From positions 1 to 64,000 of the forward strand of contig JAEWYT010000105.1 in assembly GCA_023458595.1 (NCBI GenBank): a stretch of 64,000 bases of DNA. Reading direction: 5' to 3'. Positions 8,603 through 16,252 of the stretch are shown here, piece after piece. This DNA is from Pseudomonadota bacterium. GTDB taxonomy: Bacteria > Pseudomonadota > Alphaproteobacteria > Rhizobiales > Tepidamorphaceae. A program made the position numbers and the translations under genes. Position 1 is the first letter of the stretch, and each line of letters opens with the position of its first letter. The notes below the pieces were generated by a model that worked only from the letters and a program-made list of their open reading frames with translations, made no database searches and was not told the origin of the DNA.

Positions 8603-10189
8603 ATGGCACCTCGCGTACTCATCTCCGACAAGCTGTCGACCGCCGCCGTGCAGATCTTCAAGGACCGCGGCATCGAGGTGGACTACGAGCCCGCCCTCGG
8701 CGCCGACAAGGAAGCCTTCGCCGCCTGCGTCGGCGACTACGACGGGCTCGCGATCCGGTCGGCCTCGAAGGTGACCGAGAAGGTCATCGCCGCGGCCGAG
8801 AGGCTGCGGGTGATCGGCCGGGCCGGCATCGGCGTCGACAATGTCGACATTCCCGCGGCGACCAAGCGCGGCATCATCGTGATGAACACGCCGTTCGGCA
8901 ATTCGATCACGACGGCCGAGCATGCCATCTCGCTGATGCTGTCGCTCGCCCGCCAGATCCCCGCCGCCGACGCCTCCACGCAGGCGGGCAAGTGGGAGAA
9001 GAACCGCTTCATGGGCGTCGAGGTGACGGCCAAGGTGCTCGGCGTGATCGGCTGCGGCAACATCGGCTCGATCGCCGCCGACCGCGCGCAGGGCCTCCGC
9101 ATGAAGGTCGTCGCCTACGATCCGTTCCTGTCGGAGGAGCGGGCGAGGGACCTCGGCGTCGAGAAGGTGGAGCTCGAGGAACTGCTCCGTCGCGCCGACT
9201 TCATCACCCTGCACGTGCCGCTGACCGACAAGACCAGGAACATCCTGTCGCGCGAGGCGCTGGCGAAGACGAAGAAGGGCGTGCGCATCGTCAACTGCGC
9301 CCGCGGCGGCCTCGTCGACGAGCAGGCGCTGCGCGAGGCGCTCGAGTCGGGCCAGGTCGCCGGCGCGGCGTTCGACGTGTTCTCGGTGGAGCCGGCGACG
9401 GAGAACGTGCTGTTCGGGGCGCCGAACATGATCTGCACGCCGCATCTGGGCGCCGCCACGACGGAGGCGCAGGAGAACGTCGCCCTGCAGGTCGCCGAGC
9501 AGATGTCGGACTATCTCCTGACCGGCGCGGTCACGAACGCGCTCAACATGCCCTCGATCAGCGCCGAGGAGGCGCCGCGGCTGAAGCCCTTCGTGACGCT
9601 CGCCGAGCAGCTCGGCTCCTTCGCCGGCCAGCTCACCGAGACCGGCATCAAGGGGCTGCGCCTCGAATATGCCGGGGACGTCGCGGAGATGAACACGAAG
9701 GCCCTGAGTTCCGCGGCGATCGCGGGCGTGCTGCGTCCGCTTCTCCAGGACGTCAACATGGTCTCGGCACCGGCGATCGCGCGCGAGCGCGGAATCGCCA
9801 TCGAGGAGGTGCGCCGCGAGCAGCAGGGCGCCTACGAGAACTACGTGCGTCTCACCGTCAAGACCGAACGGCAGGAGCGCTCCGTCGCCGGCACGGTGTT
9901 CTCGGACGGGCGGCCGCGGCTCATCCAGATCAAGGGCATCAACATGGAGGCGGAACTCGCGCCGCACATGCTCTACATCACCAACGAGGACAAGCCCGGC
10001 TTCATCGGCGCGCTCGGCATGCTGCTCGGCAACAAGGGCGTCAACATCGCGACCTTCAACCTCGGCCGCCAGAGCCGGGGCGGGGATGCGATCGCGCTCG
10101 TCGAGATCGACGAGGCGCTGTCGCCCGACGTGCTCGCGGCCGTCGAGAACCTGCCGCACGTGAAGCAGGCGAAGCCCCTGGCGTTCTGA
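8603..10189 (+). CDS. serA: D-3-phosphoglycerate dehydrogenase SerA
   Basis: SerA oxidises 3-phosphoglycerate with NAD+ to 3-phosphohydroxypyruvate, the committed step of serine synthesis in the cytoplasm. The 528-residue protein is the long type. Its catalytic domain has the Rossmann motif GVIGCGNIG near residue 148, NCARGGLVDE with the active-site Arg, and the Glu/His pair with His in CTPHLGAAT. An intervening domain follows, then a C-terminal ACT domain (from about residue 455, starting LYITNEDKPGFIG) that in other SerA proteins can bind serine. The start at 8603 (MAPRVLISDK) fits the family. A GC-rich hairpin after the stop has no clear U-tract. Confidence 0.97.
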   Translation: MAPRVLISDKLSTAAVQIFKDRGIEVDYEPALGADKEAFAACVGDYDGLAIRSASKVTEKVIAAAERLRVIGRAGIGVDNVDIPAATKRGIIVMNTPFGNSITTAEHAISLMLSLARQIPAADASTQAGKWEKNRFMGVEVTAKVLGVIGCGNIGSIAADRAQGLRMKVVAYDPFLSEERARDLGVEKVELEELLRRADFITLHVPLTDKTRNILSREALAKTKKGVRIVNCARGGLVDEQALREALESGQVAGAAFDVFSVEPATENVLFGAPNMICTPHLGAATTEAQENVALQVAEQMSDYLLTGAVTNALNMPSISAEEAPRLKPFVTLAEQLGSFAGQLTETGIKGLRLEYAGDVAEMNTKALSSAAIAGVLRPLLQDVNMVSAPAIARERGIAIEEVRREQQGAYENYVRLTVKTERQERSVAGTVFSDGRPRLIQIKGINMEAELAPHMLYITNEDKPGFIGALGMLLGNKGVNIATFNLGRQSRGGDAIALVEIDEALSPDVLAAVENLPHVKQAKPLAF

Positions 10190-10324
10190 GGCGCGGCGCG
10201 CGGGGCGGGTCGAAGCTCGCCCCCGCGCCGTGTCGTGGACCGAAAGGCGCTGGCTTTTTGCCTTACTCTACGTAAAATCACCTTCCGGTGGCACTTCTGG
10301 CCGATCGACACCGGAGACGCCTCG

Positions 10325-10735
10325 ATGCGCCGCAGCCTTCCCGCCGCCGTTTTCTGTGCGATCGTTGCCGCATCCGCTCCGGGTGCCGGTCATGCCGATA
10401 CCGTCGAACCATCGGCCGCGGACGGCTCGCTCGGGACCGCCATGATGTATGCGGCGGTCAGGTCGCTTGGCGATCTGGCGCACGGCGCGGGAGTGGTTTC
10501 CTCCGAGAGGGTATCGACCGGGTGGTACCGGGTCGTCTTCCAGCGCTCGACCAACAATTGCGGCATCAGCGCGACCACGGGAAACGTCGATCCCGGCGAT
10601 GGAGCGGCGGGGTTCGGCAGCGCCTCCGTCGAATCCGGTCTGACGAATCCGCAGATCGTGACAGTGGCCACCAGGAATGACGCCGGGACCGCCCAGGACC
10701 GGGGCTTCTTCGTGACGGTCTTCTGCGCGCGCTAA
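10325..10735 (+). CDS. Small secreted protein, NC-VFC family (copy 1)
   Basis: The 136-residue precursor starts at 10325 after a GGAG site eight bases upstream and has a signal peptide ending near GAGHA (residue 24). The mature protein contains the block GVVSSERVSTGWYRVVF followed by RSTNNC and ends FFVTVFCAR. The same framework recurs in the protein at 51646-52092 (GVVSSARVSTGFYSVKF, RSVENC, IVFCPK), so the two are paralogues. The spaced Cys pair near the middle and at the C-terminus suggests a disulfide-closed beta domain. Related-looking domains occur in secreted proteins of actinobacteria, by memory. Function unknown. Confidence 0.72.
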   Translation: MRRSLPAAVFCAIVAASAPGAGHADTVEPSAADGSLGTAMMYAAVRSLGDLAHGAGVVSSERVSTGWYRVVFQRSTNNCGISATTGNVDPGDGAAGFGSASVESGLTNPQIVTVATRNDAGTAQDRGFFVTVFCAR

Positions 10736-10841
10736 AGCCTTTCAGGGTCAAATGGAAGCAATTCTGTTTGCGGTCGCCTCGCCGCTCGCAAACACTCGGG
10801 GACGGATGCGTCAGAATGGTTCTATTTGACCCTGAAAGGCT
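10736..10841. repeat. 106-bp element with 30-bp imperfect terminal inverted repeats
   Basis: The arm at 10736-10766 (AGCCTTTCAGGGTCAAAT...) is matched by its reverse complement at 10812-10841 with a few mismatches and one indel. The spacer holds a smaller hairpin, TGTTTGCG (10765-10772) with CGCAAACA (10787-10794). It lies exactly between two convergent genes and begins at the last base of the stop codon of the first. It encodes nothing and is too short to be an autonomous element; it looks like a MITE-like or terminator-like repeat. Confidence 0.7.
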
Positions 10842-10875
10842 CCAGGGTGGCCGACGGTTCGCCTGCGATCGGATC

Positions 10876-11322
10876 CTACCCGCCTTCCGCCGTCACATGC
10901 CCCTCGTAACGGGGCAGGTCGTCGGTGATCGTGTGCCACGGCGCCATCGAGCCGACGAAGATGTGCGCGGACGGGCGGATCGACGGCGCGTCGACTAGGG
11001 TTCCCAAGGATACGTGCACATAGGCTCCGTCGCGCACGACGGAGAAGAGCAGCGAGCCGCAGGCGCCGCAGCGGACGTCCCGCCCGTCCGCATCGCCGTA
11101 GATCAGCAGGCTGTCCTCGCCGCCGGTGATCGACAGGCTGTCGCGGCCGATGCCGGCGAAGGGCTTGAAGGCCGAGCCGGTCGCCCGCCGACAGTTCGAG
11201 CAGTGGCAGTTCAGCGCGTATTCGAACGCGTCCTCGACCGCGTAGCGGACCGCGCCGCACAGGCACGATCCGGCGAGCGCCCGGGCCGGCGTCGGATCGC
11301 TCGCCACCGCGCCGCGCCTCAT
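10876..11322 (-). CDS. GFA-family zinc-binding protein
   Basis: The 148-residue protein belongs to the GFA (glutathione-dependent formaldehyde-activating enzyme-like) family of small Zn-binding beta proteins. The metal ligands are plain: GSCLCGAVRY near residue 19, NCHCSNCRR near residue 40 and RCGACGS near residue 84. The real substrate of most GFA proteins is unknown, and formaldehyde activity is doubtful for the family as a whole. Its ATG overlaps the stop of the SCO gene (ATGA), so it is translationally coupled to a copper/cytochrome oxidase assembly cluster. Whether it shares that job is inference. Confidence 0.87.
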   Translation of the reverse strand: MRRGAVASDPTPARALAGSCLCGAVRYAVEDAFEYALNCHCSNCRRATGSAFKPFAGIGRDSLSITGGEDSLLIYGDADGRDVRCGACGSLLFSVVRDGAYVHVSLGTLVDAPSIRPSAHIFVGSMAPWHTITDDLPRYEGHVTAEGG

Positions 11323-11930
11323 CCCTTCCCGATCAGCTTCTCGAGCTTGCCCATGGCGATGTCGTCGGCCTCGCCGTAGGCGATGGTGCCGACGAATTTT
11401 CCGTTCGCGTCCATCAGGTAGATGGTCGCCGTGTGGTCCATGACGTACTCGCCGTCGTCCTGCGCGACCTTGCGCCGGTAGACCTTGTAGGCCTTGACGA
11501 TCGTCTCGATCTGCTCGGGCGTGCCGCTCAGGCCGCGGATGTGCGGGTCGAAGGCGGCGAGATACTCGCCCATCAGCTCGGGCGTGTCCCGCTCGGGATC
11601 GACCGTGACGAAGACGACGTTGATCCTGTCGGCGTCGGGGCCGAGCGCCTCGAGCCAGGTCGTCATCTCGTAGAGCGTCGTCGGGCACACGTCCGGGCAG
11701 TGGGTGAAGCCGAAGAAGAACGCCGAGGGCTTGCCCTGGAAGTCCTTCTCGGTGACCTGCCTGCCGGTGTTGTCGACGAGCTGGAACGGGCCGCCGATAT
11801 CGGCGATGCCCGTTCCCTCGCCCGGTGAGCCGAGCACGGCCTCGCGGACGTCGCTGCTGACCAGCACGGCGATCGTCGCGCCGGCGACGACAACGACGAG
11901 TATCCAGGCGATCCAGCGAATTGCGCGCAT
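11319..11930 (-). CDS. SCO1/SenC family copper chaperone
   Basis: SCO proteins deliver copper to, or keep reduced the thiols of, the CuA site of cytochrome c oxidase in the periplasm. The 203-residue protein has an N-terminal membrane anchor (residues about 7-27), a thioredoxin fold, and the metal site CPDVCP in the FGFTHCPDVCPTTL motif near residue 78, with a conserved His in VMDHTATIYL near residue 167. It lies in a leftward run after a PCu(A)C protein, 35 bases downstream, and overlaps the GFA gene by four bases. Confidence 0.93.
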   Translation of the reverse strand: MRAIRWIAWILVVVVAGATIAVLVSSDVREAVLGSPGEGTGIADIGGPFQLVDNTGRQVTEKDFQGKPSAFFFGFTHCPDVCPTTLYEMTTWLEALGPDADRINVVFVTVDPERDTPELMGEYLAAFDPHIRGLSGTPEQIETIVKAYKVYRRKVAQDDGEYVMDHTATIYLMDANGKFVGTIAYGEADDIAMGKLEKLIGKG

Positions 11931-11965
11931 CGGCTTACCGTCCTTTCAGTCCGTATCGACGTCGT

Positions 11966-12436
11966 TCAGTTGTGCTTCATCGGAGGCATCTTGCCGCCGA
12001 CGGGGCCGACGACGAACTCGACCGGCACCTCGCCGGCCTTCTCGAAGACGAGCACGCCGGGGATCTTCTCGCCTTCCTTGAAGCCCTCGGTCACGCCCAT
12101 GAACATGACGTGGAAGCTGCCGGGCTTCAACTCGACCGAGCCGCCCGCGGGGATCTCGAGACCGCCCTTCAGCTCCCGCATCTCCATGACGCCGTCCTTC
12201 ATGGCCATCTCGTGGACCTCGCCGTGATCGGCGCGCGGCGTCTTCAGGCCGACGAGGACGTCGGCGCTGTCGCCGGAATTGGCGATGACCATGAAGCCGC
12301 CGCCGACCTTGGCGCCGGGAGGCATCTCGCGGGTCCACGGATGGTCGATGGTGAGGGTGCCGGCCTTGTACTCGTCGGCGAGCGCGGGAAGGGTGAAGAG
12401 GGAAAGCGCGAACGCCAGAGCCGCGATGATACGCAT
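11966..12436 (-). CDS. Periplasmic PCu(A)C copper chaperone
   Basis: This 156-residue protein carries a signal peptide (MRIIAALAFALSLFTLPALA) and a PCu(A)C domain that binds Cu(I) with Met and His. The expected pattern is present: HPWTREMPPG near residue 35, then HEMAMKDGVMEMREL in the middle, and HVMFMGV. A C-terminal MPPMKHN tail adds further Met and His ligands. In this family it hands copper to SCO or directly to the CuA centre. It sits between a DUF2946 protein and SCO on the same strand, which supports a copper-delivery operon. Confidence 0.93.
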   Translation of the reverse strand: MRIIAALAFALSLFTLPALADEYKAGTLTIDHPWTREMPPGAKVGGGFMVIANSGDSADVLVGLKTPRADHGEVHEMAMKDGVMEMRELKGGLEIPAGGSVELKPGSFHVMFMGVTEGFKEGEKIPGVLVFEKAGEVPVEFVVGPVGGKMPPMKHN

Positions 12437-12500
12437 GTCTTATCTCCTGACAGTGTGTGGCGGGGGTTTTCGCCCGCCGTTGGTCCGATCGATCTTCAGG

Positions 12501-12914
12501 TCAAGCGGAGACTGCAGGAGGAGCGCGGATGCCGGGCGTCGCCGTGCGGGCATCGTGACGGGTGTCGAGGGAAAGGCGCGCCCAGGCGATCCCGTCCGCC
12601 AGGGCGATCCGGACCGGTCCGGCGGCCGGCGCCGGGCCGATCGCGACCTTCGAGAAGGCGTGGATGCAACCGGACTTGCAGCAATCGTTGAGATCGTGGC
12701 CGGTGCCGGTCCTGTCGTCGGCGATCCGCTTGAAGCCCTCGCTCGTGCAGATGACGAGGGTGCCGTCGGCGAGACGGATGCCGTTTGCGCCGTGCAGGCC
12801 GGCGCCGCTGAGGACATAGGGCAGGAGCGCGGCGAGAACGGCCAGCACCGCGAACGGCCGGCGCTCGCGGATCAGGCCGCCGATGACGCCCCTGTATCTG
12901 CCGGTGAAGCTCAT
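12501..12914 (-). CDS. DUF2946-like membrane-associated protein
   Basis: The 137-residue protein has one hydrophobic N-terminal segment (about residues 20-42) followed by a periplasmic-looking part with LVICTSEGFKRI and a Cys cluster, DCCKSGC, near residues 76-82. The ICT motif and closely spaced Cys residues resemble DUF2946 proteins, which are often found beside copper genes. Here it is the first gene of the PCu(A)C-SCO-GFA run, so a part in copper or thiol handling is likely but unproven. The family assignment is from motif resemblance. Confidence 0.65.
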   Translation of the reverse strand: MSFTGRYRGVIGGLIRERRPFAVLAVLAALLPYVLSGAGLHGANGIRLADGTLVICTSEGFKRIADDRTGTGHDLNDCCKSGCIHAFSKVAIGPAPAAGPVRIALADGIAWARLSLDTRHDARTATPGIRAPPAVSA

Positions 12915-13045
12915 GACGGGCGCAGTCTACTCCGGTTCGGCGCCGATTTCTTGCGACACAGGGGCGCGGGGCTTCACCCCAGCCCGTCGTTCTCCCGCCG
13001 GCGGGCGAGGGGCGGGGCGGGGGAGAGGGATCGGCGAGGTCCGCC

Positions 13046-13678
13046 TCACGGCATCGGAATCGGTTGTCCGCGGGCCGGGACGTCGTAGCCCTTCTGCACC
13101 CCCGGGCGCTCGGCGACGCGGACATACCAGGCCTTCACGTTCGGATAGGCGTTCATGTCGATGCCCTGCCACTCGAAGCGCGACGCCCAGGGCCAGGTGG
13201 CGATATCGGCGATCGTGTAGTCGCCGACGATGAAGTCGCGCCCCTGAAGCCGCTTGTCGAGGACGCCGTAGAGGCGCTGGGCCTCCTTGGCATAGCGTTC
13301 CTCGGCATAGGGCGCCTTGCCCTTGTTGAAATGGAGGAAGTGGTGGGCCTGACCCAGCATCGGGCCGAAGCCGCCCATCTGCCACATCACCCATTCCACC
13401 GTGTGCCAGTAGCGGGCGTCGTCGGACGGGATAAGCCTTCCCGTCTTGCCGGCGAGATAGAGCAGGATCGCGCCCGACTCCATCAGCGACAGGCCGTCGT
13501 TGTCGTTGTCGACGATCGCCGGGATCTTGTTGTTCGGGCTGATCTTCAGGAATTCCGGGGAGAACTGCTGGTCCTTGGTTATGTCGATCTCATGGACCTC
13601 GTATGGCAGGCCGAGCTCCTCCAGGGCGATCGAGACCTTGCGGCCGTTCGGGGTGGACCAGGTGTAGAGATCGATCAC
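13046..13678 (-). CDS. Glutathione S-transferase (YfcG/YghU-like)
   Basis: The 210-residue protein has a thioredoxin-like N-terminal domain beginning MIDLYTWSTPNGRKVSIAL, as in the nu-class YfcG/YghU disulfide-bond reductases, with the PNNKIPAIVD cis-Pro motif near residue 52 and the ESGAILLYLA motif near residue 67. A helical C-terminal domain follows with the N-capping box region DYTIADIATWPW. It probably reduces disulfides or organic peroxides with glutathione. The start is GTG at 13678, preceded by a strong CCAGGAGG site. It stands alone between the copper cluster and the HIT gene. Confidence 0.9.
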   Translation of the reverse strand: MIDLYTWSTPNGRKVSIALEELGLPYEVHEIDITKDQQFSPEFLKISPNNKIPAIVDNDNDGLSLMESGAILLYLAGKTGRLIPSDDARYWHTVEWVMWQMGGFGPMLGQAHHFLHFNKGKAPYAEERYAKEAQRLYGVLDKRLQGRDFIVGDYTIADIATWPWASRFEWQGIDMNAYPNVKAWYVRVAERPGVQKGYDVPARGQPIPMP

Positions 13679-13777
13679 GGGCGTCCTCCTGGAGGTTTTC
13701 GTGCGGGCGGGCCGACACTCTACACGTGGCGCCGCGGAAATGAAGGGCGGGAAGCGACGGGTGTCCGTCCGGCCGCT

Positions 13778-14224
13778 TCAGGATCTCTCCAGGACACCGC
13801 GAATGCGATCGGCCGTCGCCCGCAGCTCCCCGTCCGGCGGCCTTGGCGTGGCTCGGAAAGTCAGCGTTTCCTCGGCGATATACCGGCGCGAGGTTATGTC
13901 CGTCCCGTGGACCAGAGGCACGACGTGGGCATGGGCGTGGGGCAGGTCGCCGCCCGAGAACAGGAACGCGACCCGCGGCACGCCGTAGAGCTCCTTGAGC
14001 GCCACGGCGAGACGCTGGCCGAGGGAGAACATCCGCGCCGCGATATCCGGCGGGAGATCCTCGAAATAGGCGTAGTGGGCCTTCGGCACGATCTGCACGT
14101 GGCCGGGCCGGATCGGGTTGATGTCGAGGAACGCGTGGACGGCCTCGTCGCTGTGGACAGCGAACGACGGCGCCGCGCCGGCGGCGATGCGGCAGAAGAG
14201 GCAGTCGGACCTGTCGGCGTGCAT
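13778..14224 (-). CDS. HIT family nucleotide hydrolase/transferase
   Basis: The 148-residue protein has the histidine-triad signature HAHAHVV (residues about 104-110) within GDLPHAHAHVVPLVHG and an N-terminal CLFCRIAAG segment that often starts Hint/FHIT-like proteins. HIT enzymes hydrolyse or transfer nucleoside phosphates such as adenosine phosphoramidates or dinucleoside polyphosphates. The Cys pair CLFC may bind Zn. The start at 14224 (MHADRSD) is the natural one. Position after a terminator suggests it has its own promoter between 14225 and 14300. Confidence 0.9.
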   Translation of the reverse strand: MHADRSDCLFCRIAAGAAPSFAVHSDEAVHAFLDINPIRPGHVQIVPKAHYAYFEDLPPDIAARMFSLGQRLAVALKELYGVPRVAFLFSGGDLPHAHAHVVPLVHGTDITSRRYIAEETLTFRATPRPPDGELRATADRIRGVLERS

Positions 14225-14251
14225 AGAACCGCTCCGGGTTGCGTTGGGAGG

Positions 14252-14282
14252 AAAAAACGCCCCGGCCTTGCGGGCGGGGCGT
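14252..14282 (-). terminator. Rho-independent terminator of the TPP-controlled operon
   Basis: Read leftward, ACGCCCC and GGGGCGT (14257-14263 with 14276-14282) form a stem followed by a run of six U. It lies about 145 bases after the stop of the binding-protein gene and ends transcription before the HIT gene. Confidence 0.85.
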
Positions 14283-14306
14283 CCAACGTCCGGACGAGAA
14301 GCGCGA

Positions 14307-14378
14307 TCAGTCCTTCCCCGCCATGCCGCAACGGCCGGGGTCGGGCATTCGCGTGAGGATGCGCGCGCTCGCGTTCAT
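14307..14378 (-). CDS. Candidate 23-residue small ORF
   Basis: Between the uptake operon and its terminator an ATG at 14378 opens a frame of 23 codons that ends PDPGRCGMAGKD just before the hairpin at 14252. It is the only compact frame in the 200-base gap. No good ribosome site is visible upstream and no family is assigned with certainty, so it is a candidate only. The other possibility is that the 3' untranslated region is simply long or a small RNA. Confidence 0.25.
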   Translation of the reverse strand: MNASARILTRMPDPGRCGMAGKD

Positions 14379-14425
14379 GAGCGGGGCTCATAGCAGAGCC
14401 CGCCGGCAAAGAAAACCGGCCGCCC

Positions 14426-15364
14426 TCAACGCAGCTCGGCCGTGTAGTCCTGCACCGGCACGACCGCGTCGATCAGGCCGCGTTCCTTCATGAACGCGGC
14501 GAAGCGCTCGTAGCGGCCAGCATCGAGGGCCGAGGGGCGCTTGGCGAAGCGGGGCAGGGTATCGAACCAGGCCCGTCTGTTGAGCTCGTCGTTCAGCTCG
14601 GGATGCCTGGCGACGAACATCTCCCAGCCGGCGTCCGGGTGGTTGGTGAGCCAGATCGTCGCCTGCTCGACCGCGGCCATGAAGCGCGACAGGCGGGGGT
14701 CGGCCACGGCATCCCTGCGGGCGAGGAAAATCAGCTCGTCGTAGACCGGCACGCCGTTCTCCTCCGGATAGAAGGCGCGGCCGGGGCGCTTCTCGATGTC
14801 CATCTGGGCGAGCTCGAAGTTGCGGAAGGCGCCGATGACGGCGTCGACCTGGCCGGCGAACAGCGAGGGCGACAGCGAGAAGTTGACGTTGACGAGCTTG
14901 ATGTCGTCGAGCGTCAGCCCGGCCTTCTCCAGCATCGCGCCGAGCAGGGCGTCCTCGAAGCCGCCGACGGAGAAGCCGACGGTCTTTCCCTTCAGGTCGG
15001 CGATCTCCCTGACCGGCCCGTCTTCCAGAACGACCAGCGAATTGAGCGGGGTCTCGACCAGCGTGCCGATCCGGGTGAGCGGCAGGCCCTCCTTCACCTG
15101 CATGTGCAGGTTCGGCTGATAGGAGACGGCGATGTCGGCCTGGCCCGCGGCGACGAGGCGCGGCGGCGCGCTCGGGTCGGCGGGCGGGACCAGCTCGACG
15201 TCGAGACCCTCGGCGGCGAAAAAGCCTTTCTCCTGCGCGACGATCAGCGGCGCGTGGTCGGGATTGACGAACCAGTCCAGCAGGACGGTGAGCCTGTCGG
15301 CGGCGGATGCCGGCAGGGGCGTGAAACTGGCAAGAACGGCGAGGGCAAACAGCAGGGAACGCAT
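14426..15364 (-). CDS. ABC transporter substrate-binding protein, NMT1/THI5-like (thiamine precursor uptake)
   Basis: The 312-residue precursor has a signal peptide (MRSLLFALAVLASFTPLPASA) and the NMT1/THI5-like fold. The mature part begins DRLTVLLDWFVNPDHAP, the pyrimidine-binding signature of ThiY-type proteins, and contains GKTVGFSVGG near residue 125. It should bind a hydroxymethylpyrimidine or formylaminopyrimidine precursor in the periplasm and deliver it to the permease encoded 25 bases upstream. Both lie behind a TPP riboswitch, which fixes the thiamine link. The start at 15364 is preferred over an upstream ATG at 15439 because it begins the signal peptide and follows a GGAG site. Confidence 0.88.
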   Translation of the reverse strand: MRSLLFALAVLASFTPLPASAADRLTVLLDWFVNPDHAPLIVAQEKGFFAAEGLDVELVPPADPSAPPRLVAAGQADIAVSYQPNLHMQVKEGLPLTRIGTLVETPLNSLVVLEDGPVREIADLKGKTVGFSVGGFEDALLGAMLEKAGLTLDDIKLVNVNFSLSPSLFAGQVDAVIGAFRNFELAQMDIEKRPGRAFYPEENGVPVYDELIFLARRDAVADPRLSRFMAAVEQATIWLTNHPDAGWEMFVARHPELNDELNRRAWFDTLPRFAKRPSALDAGRYERFAAFMKERGLIDAVVPVQDYTAELR

Positions 15365-15389
15365 TTTTCCGTAGCTCCGGTTCGGGTGA

Positions 15390-16139
15390 TCAGATCGGGC
15401 TTTCCGCGATCCACGGCACCATGCGCCTCGCGAGCGCATCGACGGCGGCGCGGATCAGGAGAGCCATCAGGGCGAGAAGGAAGAGCGCGGCGAAGAGCAA
15501 GTCGGTCTGCAGGCGGGCGTTCGCCTGCAGCATGACGAAGCCGAGCCCGGCGGAGGCGCCGACCCACTCGCCGACGACGGCGCCGATCGGGGCGACGGCG
15601 GCAGCGACGCGCAGGCCCGAGGCGAGGCCGGGCAGGGCGGAGGGCAGGCGGATCAGTCTCAGCGTGTCGAAGCGGCCGGCGCGGTGAATCGCGGCGAGGT
15701 CGAGCAGGCCCGGATCGGTGCGGCGCAGCCCGTCGAGGAAGGCGGAGGCGACGGGGAAGAAGATGATCAGCGTCGCCATGACGATCTTCGAGGCGAGGCC
15801 GAAGCCGAGCCAGATGACGAGCAGCGGCGCGATGGCGAAGACCGGCAGCGCCTGGCTCGCCACCATGACCGGCAGCATCACGCGCCCGGCTGGAGGAAAC
15901 AGGCTGACGGCGAGCGCTGTCGTTACGCCCAGGGCCGATCCGACGATCAGGCCGAGGACGATCTCGAACCCGGTGACCGCGGCGTTGCGGGCGAGGAACT
16001 CCGGCTGAGCCCAGAGTGCGGCGAGGATCCGCGTCGGCGGCGGCAGGATATAGCCGGGGACGGCGAGCGCCGTCACCAGAACCTGCCAGACGCCGAGGAT
16101 CAGCGCGGCAACGATGATCGCCCGTGCGGTGCGCGCCAT
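15390..16139 (-). CDS. ABC transporter permease of thiamine-precursor uptake
   Basis: The 249-residue protein has about six membrane segments and the BPD_transp_1 signature with the EAA-like loop FPVASAFLDGLRRTDPGLLDLA near residue 125-145, typical of the SsuC/TauC/ThiX permease group. It works with the downstream periplasmic binding protein. No ATPase gene is present in this operon, so the energy-coupling subunit must be encoded elsewhere or be shared. Its ATG at 16139 has only a weak ribosome site and follows a 15-codon ORF by four bases, suggesting translational coupling. Confidence 0.88.
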   Translation of the reverse strand: MARTARAIIVAALILGVWQVLVTALAVPGYILPPPTRILAALWAQPEFLARNAAVTGFEIVLGLIVGSALGVTTALAVSLFPPAGRVMLPVMVASQALPVFAIAPLLVIWLGFGLASKIVMATLIIFFPVASAFLDGLRRTDPGLLDLAAIHRAGRFDTLRLIRLPSALPGLASGLRVAAAVAPIGAVVGEWVGASAGLGFVMLQANARLQTDLLFAALFLLALMALLIRAAVDALARRMVPWIAESPI

Positions 16140-16143
16140 CGGC

Positions 16144-16191
16144 TCAGCCCGAGGCCGAGGGGGGCGGATTGCGGTTCAGCTCGTGCATCAT
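16144..16191 (-). CDS. Leader ORF (15 codons) after the TPP riboswitch
   Basis: An ATG at 16191 follows a strong AGGAG site at five bases and opens a 15-residue frame, MMHELNRNPPPSASG, ending TGA four bases before the permease ATG. It is out of frame with the permease. With its strong ribosome site and tight spacing it is likely translated and couples translation to the permease, whose own site is weak. No known leader-peptide family is assigned. Confidence 0.45.
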   Translation of the reverse strand: MMHELNRNPPPSASG

Positions 16192-16252
16192 GGATCTCCT
16201 CTCGTCGCGACAGGGAGACCCGGGGAATTGGCTAAGGGGAAACAGGTTCCAG

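Noticed and set aside
10190..10235. GC-rich hairpin after serA as a terminator
   Set aside because: The stem is strong but no U-tract follows; it may act otherwise.
10280..10310. TGGCAC at 10286 as a sigma-54 promoter
   Set aside because: The TTGC -12 element is missing at the right distance.
12955..13030. GC-rich run between DUF2946 and GST genes as another palindromic repeat
   Set aside because: Only weak self-complementarity and no clear matching arms, so not called.
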